Source: Phascolomyces articulosus
Lineage: Eukaryota; Mucoromycota; Mucoromycetes; Mucorales; Lichtheimiaceae
Length of the DNA stretch: 64,000 nucleotides
Direction: 5' to 3'
NCBI GenBank assembly: GCA_025677815.1
Contig: JAIXMP010000003.1
Span: 744,001 to 808,000, forward strand
A model generated the notes under the pieces. It was not told the origin of the DNA. It saw nothing but the letters and a program-made list of their open reading frames with translations, and made no database searches. Shown here in pieces: positions 12,767 to 23,554 of this stretch. The translations under genes and the position numbers were made by a program. The first letter of the stretch is position 1, and each line of letters begins with the position of its first letter.

Positions 12767-14014
12767 GATGTCTCAAAAGCAATGTCTGATGACGCACGTT
12801 TATATGACCTTGGATCAGAACAATCAACTCAAGTGGCCGAGCATACTCAACCAATCAAAGCTGTTAATGTCATCAGTGAGTTGGGAAATCAAACGCTTAT
12901 TATTGCTAGTTCTTGCTTGGAGGTTCAACCATCAAGTATTGAGATATTCAATTACCAACACCTTCTCAGCGTTAATCTTGCGGAAAATGTTATTCAACGG
13001 ATGTCACAGATCAAATCGTGGTGGCTGCGACTTCAGAAAAAGATATCTCTGTATTTGACTTGAGAAACCTTGGTGTAGTAGATTTCAAAGTAAAGATCAA
13101 GATAATGTGATTTAAGTAAAGGAAGGACATAGTATCCATATATAGAGAGTCCTATTATTTTCTTAGTTATATATAGTAATAGTTTAGCTTTATTAATACT
13201 ACATGCTTGATATACATAATTTTATATAGTAGGAAAGATCATCACGGCTCAAATGGCAGATCCAAGTCGTCCGTTGTTTCCTAGATTCCAACTGTTATAC
13301 CATTACTTCTATTGAAGGACATGTCAATATCAGTTATACGGATAAAAAAGAATCAATTGTAAGTTGATATTATTATGTTATAAATCATATAAAAGGAAGA
13401 GTTTCTATCTTAATACTATGATGAGTATACAAATGAACATGTGAAAATAAATTGCTTAGTATGAAATACAAAGAAAATGCTTTACTTTCAATTACCATCG
13501 AGATAAAATAAAAGATGTATTTGCTGTAAATGATATTTCCTTTCATCCATGGGGTACCTTTTTTTCAGCATGTGGCAGGTAATATAATTAGAGTTCTCTA
13601 TATTCATGGGTCTGTCTTAATTAATGTAGAGTATATAAAACTAAAATATCAAATTATTCAATTCAGTGATGGCACAATTAGTTTCTGGGATAAGGATTCT
13701 AGACACTACCCGAAGGCAACGGATTTAGTTTGGAAAACATAAATACCTTGCACAGCATTTAGTGCCCCTGGTTCAATCTTTACCTATGCTAGGAGCTACG
13801 ATGGTCAAAGGTAAAAACATTACAAAAAAATAATATTTGATATTGTTTCGGTTTTTTTTTTACATAAGATGGTTTAAACAATTAACACACTTTTTTTTCA
13901 TACGACGATTCATAGGGATATAAATATGCTCCACCACACCATTCAAAGGCAAATAAGATCATGTTGAATAAAGTAGTTAACGATAACGTTAAGCCAAGAG
14001 AGCAAAAGCGATAA
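12767..14014 (+). pseudogene. Decayed RAE1/GLE2-like WD40 mRNA-export factor copy
   Basis: Intact RAE1/Gle2 is a seven-bladed WD40 protein of the nuclear pore that assists mRNA export. Here five exon-like blocks (12767-13089, 13233-13358, 13460-13578, 13667-13810, 13916-14014) follow the family order: ARLYDLGSEQSTQVAEH, DQIVVAATSEKDISVFDL, RLKWQIQVVRCF, SIEGHVNISY, CFTFNYHR, VFAVNDISFHP, SDGTISFWDKDS, YKYAPPHHSKANKIML. The introns keep GT-AG ends, so the copy arose by DNA duplication, not retroposition. Lesions: the N-terminal blades are absent; a 1-nt loss near 12990 shifts the frame; TAA at 13740-13742 sits in frame; another 1-nt loss just before 13800 (Tyr-Asp followed by Gly where the family has Trp) shifts it again. 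The second blade is strongly degenerate. The functional gene is presumably elsewhere in the genome. Confidence 0.82.
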
Positions 14015-16507
14015 GAGAAACAAACATGATTGGTTTCATTCAGTCGCCGTTGATCATTATTATATTTGAAGCACTTAATCACACAATCACAAACCTTCTT
14101 GTACAACAGCAATTGTTCTATTATTATTCATGCTATAACATAATCCTGTATGGTTGCATATACTCATACAATGTACATGAATATCATTTCCAAAAGAACA
14201 CATTCATTGGATATCAAAATCAACTAACAGTCAGATTTCTATGTACATGTACTCAAGTACTTCTTCTACATGAACAATATCCTCCATTTCTTGCTTCATG
14301 CTTCTCTAAGCCTTTTCCCCACCCAAAAAAAAGAAAAATAAATAAATAAGCAATTTCTTTCAAACTGCCTTTTTATATATTCCACAAACGCCTGCTGTTG
14401 TGAGCTATAATACATTTTATAAATTGAATTCTCTTGTCAAATGTATCTAAGGTAGAATTCGATCATTTTCCATATAGTATCGACACGTGTTGTTTCAAGT
14501 CAACAATATAAAGAATAGGCACGCACACATCAAAGGTCCAAAAAAAAAAAAACCAGGCGGTTGAAGATTGGGAAAGGTGATCAATGGCATCCTGAATGGG
14601 TTTTTTGGAAAGCACAAACTTGAATGTAGCGAGTACACTGTTCAAATAGTTATTGATCAATAATTGGGGTATTTTTTCCTTAATCGTGTATATATAGTTT
14701 TTATTAAAAAGAAAAGAGGAACTTCCCAAAAGGTATACGTGTATTCTGGTTTCTTACATTTATAATAATAGAAGCATAGTCATATATAGCACAAAGAGTG
14801 GTTAATAACTTTTTATACGAGATATAACCCTTGATTCATATGCGTCAAGCGATTTTCACAATTGTTTTTATACCATTGTTAGGTTGTAGTTGTGGCGAAC
14901 CACACTAATACATGATAGATTCACTCATTCATAAATAACCAGTTAAATATCATTCCATAATAAAACATGATATAACGAATAACACACTATATCACTCTTG
15001 ATTTGTTCCTCATTACTAATAATCTGGAATACAGAAGAAAGATGAAGAATGATTACTAAACAGGATAATACACCTATTGCTAGGTACATAAAGAAATATC
15101 TAGAACCAAGTACGCGTATACACTTGAATAATTGGATATCAATCGTCCTTTAATCAAAGTCAGTGAAACATAGTACTAGAATGATCTAGTGAACAACATC
15201 ATTACATTAGATAGACAAAACATATAAATATGAGCAAATTTGAACAATAAAAAGATTCTCAACTATATTCTTATCCGTCTCTTTATTTTTACATTCGATT
15301 TTATTACCATTTCATCTCAGTAGTAATATCAAATTTCAGATATAATAAAGTTTGAGCACCCCAAAAACTATACTAAAAAAAAGACGTATAAAACGATCCT
15401 TTTTCATAATTTGCAAAGTACATCACGATAGGTTAACTTAAATAAAGCAAAATACACGGCAACATACTCTTTATTTTATTGACATGGTTTGTGCATCTAG
15501 AAGTATTCCGAAGCAATCGGCCAGGATATATAACAACATAAAAAAGGCAGACACGAAGAAATTTATTAAGATAAAAAGGATAAACAATAAACGTTTTATT
15601 TTACATGAAGAAACTAAACTAATTGTTTTTTTTTATTTATTATTAAAAAAAGCCGGCAATCAACTCCCATCGCCACCTCGTGCCTCAACCAACGTAATTA
15701 CCTAGACTTGCCAAAGCGCACCCACTATTGCTCCCCTCCCCCTGGAGCAAGAGAACCGCGGAATGATGAACCTGGAACTATGATGGTCTACGCTATGCCG
15801 TCATCAGCTGGGAACATCCGAAGAGCAACCCTATTGTAATAATCAGTCTGGAAAATTTCTTCCAACCTGAAGTTACATGATGCACCTAGTGTAATGGCAC
15901 TTAACTATGAGTGCTTATATAGACGACGAATCTCAGTAAATATGCATTTCGTATCTCTCTCTCTCTTTAGTTTTTGAGGAAACAGAAAGGTTAAAAAAAT
16001 ACTAGGGATCATTATGGACTATTATACATCGTGGCTACCTATGTCGACGTTGAAATGGCAGTAATCGCGCTGTGCCTCGCAAAAACTACAAATGACCTTA
16101 GATCTGTAGGTTATTTTAAAGAAAAAAATACTATTAAATAAGCAAAAAAAAAAAATATGAGAGAAAACAAATATCTCTTTATTACATATATCAAAAATAT
16201 TTGAAAATATTACAAAAAAATGGAGAGAATTTTTTAAGTTTACAATGTTAGATCTGCTGCGACGAAAAAAAAACATATTAATCTTGACGATGAATATCTT
16301 AGAACACCATGAATTAAAGACTTTGATTACTTAACAAGAGACATTATTCTAAGCAAATCTAGATTGGTGCAATAAGGTTCATTTTATATACCAGTATTAA
16401 AAATTTTTCAGTTCATAATTACACATATATATTATTTGATAGGAAAAGTTATACGATATGTTTAATAAAAATCCTAAAATCAGCATTATATGTTACTAGC
16501 GTTATAA
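14015..16507. other. AT-rich intergenic region
   Basis: Several ORFs of 60-110 codons exist on both strands, but none has family blocks, splice-compatible neighbours or coding-like composition. I see no gene here. Confidence 0.55.
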
Positions 16508-17046
16508 TCAATACAAAATCTGTGTTTCTTCAATAATTCCTAACGCTTTTTTCACGGTGCTTTTCGAAACTAGTTGATCATGACAAGCTTTTGAAGTAAG
16601 AGGACGAGACAAAAAAGAAGTAATACTGAGTTGCTTGATTGTTAGATGCATAGAAACGATAGTACAAGGTTTGAACCTTAATGAATCTGAATACGTTAGC
16701 ACTATGTTGGACTACGTTTGTTTGAACATGAGAAAATAATATATCATCATTATGTCATTAGTTGAAGTAGAAGGGAATACAAGAGTACTGTTATTAGAAA
16801 CAGGTTGAGTTGCTGAGGATAGATTTTTACCAAGTAAATGTTGGAGGATTTGATATATATTCTCATATCGAGTATTAGAGATTATAGAGGAGAGTGGAGG
16901 AGTGATGGAGTGACGATCCATTTTAAGGAAGGCATTATATATATCTTTAGGAATGGTTCTAACAGTCTGGTTCTTTTTAACTGAGCGTGGCTGATGAAAC
17001 GTGTACCATCTCGGATATTTACCGGGATAACAAGAGATACGTGTTT
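16508..17046 (-). pseudogene. Possible broken or spliced gene of unknown family
   Basis: A minus-strand open frame can be followed from an acceptor-like TTTTTAAG at 17047 through WYTFHQPRS, TIPKDIYNAFLKMDRHS and YQILQHLLGKNL to a single in-frame TAG at 16712-16714. It then continues in the same frame through SLRFKPCTIV, SFLSRPLTSKACHDQLV and VKKALGIIEE to a stop at 16508. The TAG could be spliced out: a perfect branch-site TGCTAAC lies 9 nt before a CAG acceptor at about 16690, and a GTACTC donor upstream keeps the frame. No start codon was found for the first part, though an ATG at 16921 begins the middle part. I do not recognise the protein. It may be a real small gene, a relic, or chance. 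Confidence 0.3.
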
Positions 17047-17626
17047 CTTAAAAATATATACAGAACAATGTATCAATTACGGAACAAAGTCTCATCATAA
17101 AACCAAGCAGAGAAGAGGTTACTTCATCTTTTCATTAAGTATTATTCGATTGATACGTATAAATATTCTGCATCCGATTCTTTTTACAGATATCGATTGT
17201 AATAATACAATCCATCATTATAGTTACAATTGTTCTTTAGCTTAAAACTCAAAACATTTCCTTAATGATTTTATCCGGAGTTCTACTACTTTATATGAAG
17301 CTATGCATCGTGGAGCACCAAAAATAAATACGAATCAAAAAGTGCCAAGTTACGGGACTTTGATATATTTCTTGGATGGCTCCTGACTTATATATATGTA
17401 TAGATTCACACTGTATAGATTAATGATCAATTTACACATCAATCCGAGAATGCGCTTCAATTCCAACCGTGACATTTTTTTTTTAATATTTTATAATCCC
17501 GGATTTTATAATTATCTACAAATGCCTTTCCTTGTCCTTTCTCTTCCTTGTTAATAATTCCATTTCCATCTTATTCTTTATATTATACTTTTTCCTCAGT
17601 GATACGTCAACAAGAAAAAAAAAACC

Positions 17627-18190
17627 ATGCCCACCGAAAAAGAAAAAATGCTTTCCAATGAAAATTATCTCGCTTGGAATGAAGAATTGACTGCTGATCG
17701 TGACAAGGCAGCACTCGTTCAGGATGAATTGAACAAGGCCCCTACTTGGGAACAAAGAGATGAAGCAGCTAATCGACTTTTCAATCACGTCGGTAAAGAG
17801 ACTCATGTTCGACCCAATTTCAGATGTGATTATGGTTATAATATCTCATTAGGTGATGGTGTGGATATCAATTATGATTGTACGTTTCTTGATGTTGGAA
17901 AAATTACTATTGGTGATCGATCTCTGTTCGGTCCAGGTGTTCATATCTATACCGTCAACCATCCCTTGGATCCAGTAGAAAGAAGCACAGGTGTTGAATA
18001 TGGTAAAGATGTCAAAATTGGTAATGATGTATGGATTGGAGGCCGTGCTATTATTTGTCCGGGTGTGTCGATTGGCAATGGTGCTGTTATTGGTGCAGGT
18101 TCTATTGTTACGAAGGACATTCCTGATAATGTTTTGGCACTTGGTAATCCAGCCAAGGTCATCAAGTCTATTAGTAAAGAAGAAGAATAG
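17627..18190 (+). CDS. Sugar O-acetyltransferase of the LacA/Maa/NodL hexapeptide family
   Basis: Transfers acetyl from acetyl-CoA to a sugar or maltose-like hydroxyl; the true acceptor is unknown. Intronless, 187 residues, the usual length. The N-terminal Mac domain is EKMLSNENYLAWNEELTADR (residues 5-24) with DEAANRLFNHVG. The left-handed beta helix follows: VRPNFRCDYGYNISLGDGV, DCTFLDVGKITIGD, the catalytic-loop YTVNHPLDP (the His acts as general base), VKIGNDVWIGGRAIICPGVS, IGNGAVIGAGSIVTKDIP, then ALGNPAKVIK. It stands out among multi-intron neighbours by lacking introns; the family is most common in bacteria. Codon use does not obviously differ from the neighbours. The start ATG has a purine-rich AAAAAACC leader. 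Confidence 0.93.
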   Translation: MPTEKEKMLSNENYLAWNEELTADRDKAALVQDELNKAPTWEQRDEAANRLFNHVGKETHVRPNFRCDYGYNISLGDGVDINYDCTFLDVGKITIGDRSLFGPGVHIYTVNHPLDPVERSTGVEYGKDVKIGNDVWIGGRAIICPGVSIGNGAVIGAGSIVTKDIPDNVLALGNPAKVIKSISKEEE

Positions 18191-18415
18191 AAATCCTTTT
18201 TTTTTTGTGAATAATTAAATAAAGAGTTCCACCTTTGTATAAATACTTGACATTTCTATATTTAAGTTTAACGAATACAACTGGTTATTGCCTCTTTGTG
18301 TCAAAAAGTGAAACAACTCCACTTGTTGGATTTTTGGACGGAACATAAAATTCTATTTAGCATATTTTTCTTTTTGTACGTTCCTCTTTTTACAACTTTT
18401 TTTTTTATTTCCAAA

Positions 18416-19645
18416 ATGTATAACGGTATTGGTCTAAATACACCTCGTGGTTCAGGTAAATCAATCAGTTTACGTCTTTTATGTCTTTTATTTATTCATT
18501 GTCTCTAACTTTTTTTTTTAAAAAAAAATAGGAACAAATGGTTACGTTGTTCGTAATTTATCGTTTGTTCGACCACCAAGAACTGACAGAATGCAAGATT
18601 CAGCAGCCAAAGATCTCAAGGCTGATAAACCAACGATTCGAGCACCTAATAAAGATATTTTACTTCATGATCGAAAGCGTAAAGTAGAAGTACAATGTAT
18701 GGAACTTCGAATCAAACTTGAAGATGAAGGACTTGACGTAGACGAGGTTGAATCCAAAGTACAACAACTTCGTGAATCTTTAATGAATAAATTTGATCAA
18801 GTACAACCAAGAGATGCTAAAAGGTATGTTTTCAAGAGGAATGATTATTGCTGTTTTTCTGGAAGAAGAGGATTGTATATAAATGCATTCAAGAAATTGA
18901 CAATTAACATTGGGGGATTCATATGAATATTAGTCTACAGGAACATGAGACGCATCAACGTAATGCTGCAAAGGAGGAAGAAAACAAAAAAATGATGCGA
19001 GCTTTAAAGATTGATTCCGATTACGTTGAAGGAGCAGCATTTGATCAAGAACTTCAAGAAAAGAAACGTCAAGAACGGATTGCAAAATACCAAGAAATGA
19101 AGGAAAATGAACTAAGGAATTTGGAAAAACGAAGAAGACGTGAACGCAGTCCAAGTCCTCCACCACGTAGCAGCCGACGAGATGATAGAGAAAGTCGAGA
19201 TAAAAGAAGACGTACAACAGCCGGAACTACTTCGAGTCGTCGTCGACGATCACGAAGCCCAACACCATCCTCCGCTTCAGAAGATGAATGGGAGAGTAGA
19301 AAAAGTAGAAGCAGCAGACGTCATCAACGCAGATCACCCAGTCGTAGCAGAAGTCCTAGCGATAGTGATCGTGACAGAAGAAGTCATCGTGTTCGGGTTC
19401 AATCACCTCCACCAAGACCATCATCATCATCTCGTCGCAGCCATCGTCGTCGATCGCCTAGTTACACTTCATCAGAAAGCGAAGATGATCGTCGTGACCG
19501 AAAATCAAGTAGCAATAGTCGTCGTCGTAATCGTTCACCAAGTAGTGATTCAGGCTCTAGTGTCGTAGAAGAAAGAAGCCGACGTGGACGTAAAAGATCG
19601 CATAGTGTGAGCAGCAGTGCTAGTGGAAGTAGTGAAAGTGATTAA
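18416..19645 (+). CDS. CWC21/cwf21-domain splicing factor with RS tail (SRRM2-like)
   Basis: Cwc21 (SRm300/SRRM2 in animals) binds Prp8 and Snu114 in the spliceosome. Three exons (18416-18455, 18532-18823, 18934-19645) give 347 residues. The N-terminus has the family signature: MYNGIGLNTPRGSGTNGYV then VRNLSFVRPP. The cwf21 helical domain lies at about 50-110: DILLHDRKRKVEVQCMELR, LEDEGLDVDEVESKVQQLRE. A charged coiled coil follows (QEKKRQERIAKYQEMKENE), then a long Arg-Ser-rich tail from about residue 175 with many RSRSP and SRRRR units. The last acceptor is the TAG at 18931-18933 rather than the CAG at 18938-18940, because only the former restores the phase. The tail makes it closer to SRRM2 than to the short yeast Cwc21. 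Confidence 0.92.
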
Positions 19646-19970
19646 GCATCAAAAAGTTACTTGTGTTCTTATATATCTTTGACTTTTTTTTTCTACTTAT
19701 CATTATTAAAAATTCGATATACTTGTTATTGGATATATTATTCTTTTTTATTGTGTGACTTTTGATAAGAACTCTGTTGTTGGGAATGATTGTTATAATG
19801 GTTTATTGGATCTCTAAGAGTGAATTGCATCATAGTGTATAAGCGTGTTGCGATCTATCAGATACTGTATGTACGAGACATGGAATAGGTTAAACTATTA
19901 CTCCGAAGAGCATTTCTCAGGCTCGCTTTGTTACTTTACTTCTCATAGCTTACTAATTGACTATATTCCA

Positions 19971-20894
19971 ATGACAACAAAATTGAAGATCGACATTATA
20001 AGCGATACAGTGTGCCCATGGTAATTAACAACTATAATATGTAAAGCAATCATTTACTTTCTTCAGAAAGAAACTCACAGACCGCACCATTCATATGAAG
20101 GTGTTTTGTTGGCAAGCGTAGACTTGAAAAGGCCATTTCACAATTCAAGTCAACCAATCCCAATGTCTCATTCGACATCGAGTGGCACCCTTTTCAATTA
20201 TCGCCTACCATGTCAAAGAACAACCCAAAACCTAAAATGGAACACTACAAGCGCAAGTTTGGAGAACAACGTGCCCATGAAATTGTCGCAAATATGAAAA
20301 ATATTGGTGAACAAGAACAAATCGCGTTTAGTTATGGTGGTGTGATGGCCAATACACTCGATTCTCATCGACTCATTGCTTGGTCAAAACAATTTGATAA
20401 GCAAAATGAAGTTGTGGAGGAGTTATTCAAGGATTATTTTGAACGTGAACGAAATATTGGTGATCCACAAGTTTTAGCGGATGCTGCAGGCCGTGTTGGT
20501 ATTGATCGAGGAAAGGTACAATTTAATTATTCATGCGTCATGATGATACATATATAAACTACAAACAAAAGCGATTAAAACAGGCACAAATAAAAACAAT
20601 TAGGCTTTGAGCTACTTGACATCTGATGCTGATGTCGATTCAGTAAGAGAACAAGCAGAAAGAAACAAAACTGAAAGTGTCAGTGGTGTTCCCAATTACA
20701 CAATCCAATACAGGTATGAGAGATTTTAAATTTGTTATACAACCTAGATATATGTACACTGTTTTCTTCTCGTTGACTAATAATGGCACTACCACATATC
20801 TAGATTTGGTTTCCCAGGTGCGCAGGAACCAGGCACTTTTCTTCATTTCTTTGAAAGAGCATTAAATGAAGTAAAGGGATCCCCTTCACTCTAA
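19971..20894 (+). CDS. DsbA-family (FrnE-like) thioredoxin-fold oxidoreductase
   Basis: Belongs to the DSBA-like / 2-hydroxychromene-2-carboxylate isomerase-like fold, with presumed thiol-disulfide activity in the cytosol. Four exons (19971-20020, 20101-20515, 20604-20713, 20804-20894) sum to 666 nt, 221 residues. The active-site motif CPWC is split by the first intron: exon 1 ends in CCATG, and exon 2 begins GTGTTTTG, giving DTVCPWCFVGKRRLEKA. Further family blocks are DIEWHPFQLSP, YGGVMANTLDSHRLIAWS, LFKDYFERERNIGD and SVSGVPNYTIQYRF. The cis-Pro loop is VSGVPN. The end, FPGAQEPGTFLHFFERAL, is typical. No signal peptide. Confidence 0.92.
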
Positions 20895-21112
20895 AGAATG
20901 GATACGAACCAACGAAACAAGAAATAATGATGATGACAATGTAAAAGAAACTTTGTATTATTAATTAATAATAAATAATAAAGAAAATAACCAAACAAAA
21001 AAATATAATGTGGCATATATATTTAACAAAACAGAATAATAATAGTAATAATAGTAATAATAGTAATAATAATAATAATAACATAATGGTAAAAGAAAAA
21101 AAGAAAACCAAA

Positions 21113-23554
21113 TTAAAAGTTCATGGAGAACTTATTGCCAACAGATTCTAAGAAAGCTTTTTTCTCTTTTGTACTCTTCTTCCCATCCTTTGATGAATCC
21201 TTCTTATTCTTTGTGGATCGGCTCGGTTGAGGTGAGCCTGGACTACCAGCAGTAGTAGGTGTTTCAGGAATAGCTGGAACAGCAATACTACCATGACGAG
21301 GTGTTTGAGGAGGGCTTGAAGCCGATCCTGGATAACGATATGCATCTGGGCCTGCAGATCCATATCCTTGAGAACTAAATGATTGCTGTCCTCCCATGAC
21401 GCCTCCCATTACACCTCGAGTGGAACCAATTCCTTTTCCGAACGGACTACCAGGAGATGCATAAGAAGGTGTTCTTGTTCGTGTAGGAGGGAATTTAGGG
21501 CTTGTACCAGATAAATGATCCAACATGGAAGACATGTGAGGATCTTCAGAGCCTTGTCGTTGAAGGGGTGATGCAGTTGATGATCTGTAGTAGCTTGATG
21601 TAGGTGATGAAGGTCGGATACCGTGATCTTGTTGTGACCGTCTTCCCAAACCTGAACCGTCACTTCGCCCAGATACTGATTCTGCATACATTGAAAATGT
21701 GTTATCTCGAGGGGTCATGGGTGACGTGGAATGGTGTTGTTGCTGTTGATGCTGAATCATCTTTTTGGCGGCAATCATCATTTTTAATGCACGTACTTGC
21801 AAACTAGTTTGATGGGATAAGGCGGCGGTTTCAAAGATCAAGGGTGCGGTGGACATATTGAGCATTTGATGCAATGCGTGGGTTGCTAAGGCACGTAATC
21901 GAGGTAATTCATACATATCTGCCAGCAATAAAAGTTGTGAAAGAATGTGAGGTTGGTATTGTTGAGCTGTCAATAAATTATCGGTATAGATGAATTGTAG
22001 GAGAGCAATCACCACTGGATGTGGGTATGGGAAAGACATGCTATGAGCTTTCAATATTTGTTGCTTTTCTTGCTGTGGTTGTTGTTGAGAACCCGCTGTT
22101 GCAGTTTCATCATTATTATTTTCTTCCTCTTCGTCCTTTTTGATGTCGACTATTGGTTTACGTGTTGATACTGTTGCTCGGTTCTCCTTCATTAATTGTT
22201 CAAAGTAAGGCCATCGTTGACACAAGACTGCTGAATTGACAGGGATGGATTGGTTTTCGATGGTAATAATACGGAAATCCGAAACAGCAGGTTCATTCAG
22301 TAAACTAAGACCCATTTCTTGAGCCAATGTAGAACAGGTTGTCTTGGGAAGATTGTAAACACCAAACGCTTCCATATCCACCATGGCCACATGATCAAAA
22401 TTGACTTGGCGATGGTTATAGTCATCCAGCAAGTTACGACCGCGGTGACCAAACACGACAAAACGATTCGTTGTTTCATGAAGCACACCACGATTCCATG
22501 AACCTTGGGTAAAGACCGAGCCAGTTTCAATACGCGACCAAGTCAATGTACCAAGATCAAGTGCCCAAATGGTAAATGATTGACTTTGAGGGGATAAATA
22601 GGTACCTGCCAGTACCAAATGGTGCCCCAATGTATGACCTGTAGGGAAACGTAAACCAGGAGGCATGGCTGATCCAGTCATATAGTTTGAACAATCTTCG
22701 ACAGCAGATGATGCTCCGGAAGGAGTAAAAATAAGTTGTAACTCGCGTTTAACATCGGCAAAATTATAATTGGTATATAGATAAATGGGACTTGGTGCAT
22801 CAATAGTAGTGGTGCCGCCTGCGGCACTATTCTTGTTATCATCCATAGCTGAAACTTGTGGACTATCGGTGGATGTTGGACCACCACCACCTCCTACACC
22901 TCCTGTACCCATTGTTTCTCTAAGCATAATTGGTAAACGAGTTCGAGGAGGTGCTGTAATAGCAATCGACCTATATGCACCCACGTGTTTATCGAAAGAT
23001 TTGGCATGGACCCATTCCCATGTTTTAAGATCCAGGACATTGATTTCTCCTAGATATCCATTATTCATATCCTGACCTCCTATCACGACAAGTTTATCCT
23101 CAACAATAGCTGACAAGTGAGCATAACGAGGACGTGGTGCAAATAAAGAAGGTTCTACAGTAGGTCGTCTCCAAGTCATTGTTTCAACATCAAAGATCGA
23201 AATATCATCCAATACACACAATCCATCAGTTGAAATACGTGAATATCCCATACCACCAAAGACAATAATGGTATTATTATAAACATCAGCTGAATGAAAA
23301 TAACGAGGTTTGGGCGGTTTGGCTGAATCAGGTGGTGGAATATGGCGCGTCCATTGAAGTGTATTCAAATCAAGGACATACATATAGTTTGTCATTTTTC
23401 TGGATGTGACGAGTCGTCCGGCAAATACAAATACTCGGTCTCCAACGACGGTCATTGAAGCACCAACCAGTGGCGGTGGTGTTTCTCCAGTTGTATTATG
23501 AACTTGTGTGATGATTCCAGAGATTGATTGCATTTGCATAGTTGGTGAAGGCAT
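21113..23554 (-). CDS. Kelch-repeat BTB/POZ protein with Ser/Pro-rich basic tail
   Basis: Single exon of 813 residues from the ATG at 23554. Residues about 15-400 form Kelch blades: MTVVGDRVFVFAGRLV, RYFHSADVYNNTIIVFGGMG, LVVIGGQDMNNGYLGEINVL, LVLAGTYLSPQSQSFTIWAL. A BTB-like domain follows at about 440-590, with NSAVLCQRWPYFEQLM and FIYTDNLLTAQQYQP, interrupted by an acidic, Gln-rich insert. The rest (about 600-813) is low-complexity Ser/Pro/Gly-rich and ends in a lysine-rich stretch. The combination suggests a scaffold or CUL3-type adaptor, but no partner can be inferred. An in-frame ATG at 23674 would add 40 residues rich in Ile/Tyr/Phe resembling a membrane anchor; this looks like translated AT-rich leader and I prefer 23554. 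Poly-A/T runs at 23704-23724 and 23767-23783 lie in the upstream region. Confidence 0.85.
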   Translation of the reverse strand: MPSPTMQMQSISGIITQVHNTTGETPPPLVGASMTVVGDRVFVFAGRLVTSRKMTNYMYVLDLNTLQWTRHIPPPDSAKPPKPRYFHSADVYNNTIIVFGGMGYSRISTDGLCVLDDISIFDVETMTWRRPTVEPSLFAPRPRYAHLSAIVEDKLVVIGGQDMNNGYLGEINVLDLKTWEWVHAKSFDKHVGAYRSIAITAPPRTRLPIMLRETMGTGGVGGGGGPTSTDSPQVSAMDDNKNSAAGGTTTIDAPSPIYLYTNYNFADVKRELQLIFTPSGASSAVEDCSNYMTGSAMPPGLRFPTGHTLGHHLVLAGTYLSPQSQSFTIWALDLGTLTWSRIETGSVFTQGSWNRGVLHETTNRFVVFGHRGRNLLDDYNHRQVNFDHVAMVDMEAFGVYNLPKTTCSTLAQEMGLSLLNEPAVSDFRIITIENQSIPVNSAVLCQRWPYFEQLMKENRATVSTRKPIVDIKKDEEEENNNDETATAGSQQQPQQEKQQILKAHSMSFPYPHPVVIALLQFIYTDNLLTAQQYQPHILSQLLLLADMYELPRLRALATHALHQMLNMSTAPLIFETAALSHQTSLQVRALKMMIAAKKMIQHQQQQHHSTSPMTPRDNTFSMYAESVSGRSDGSGLGRRSQQDHGIRPSSPTSSYYRSSTASPLQRQGSEDPHMSSMLDHLSGTSPKFPPTRTRTPSYASPGSPFGKGIGSTRGVMGGVMGGQQSFSSQGYGSAGPDAYRYPGSASSPPQTPRHGSIAVPAIPETPTTAGSPGSPQPSRSTKNKKDSSKDGKKSTKEKKAFLESVGNKFSMNF

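Noticed and set aside
15640..15860. GC-richer patch in an AT-rich gap, considered as structural RNA or fragment of a gene
   Set aside because: No open frame, no stable hairpin by eye and no repeat partner in the window.
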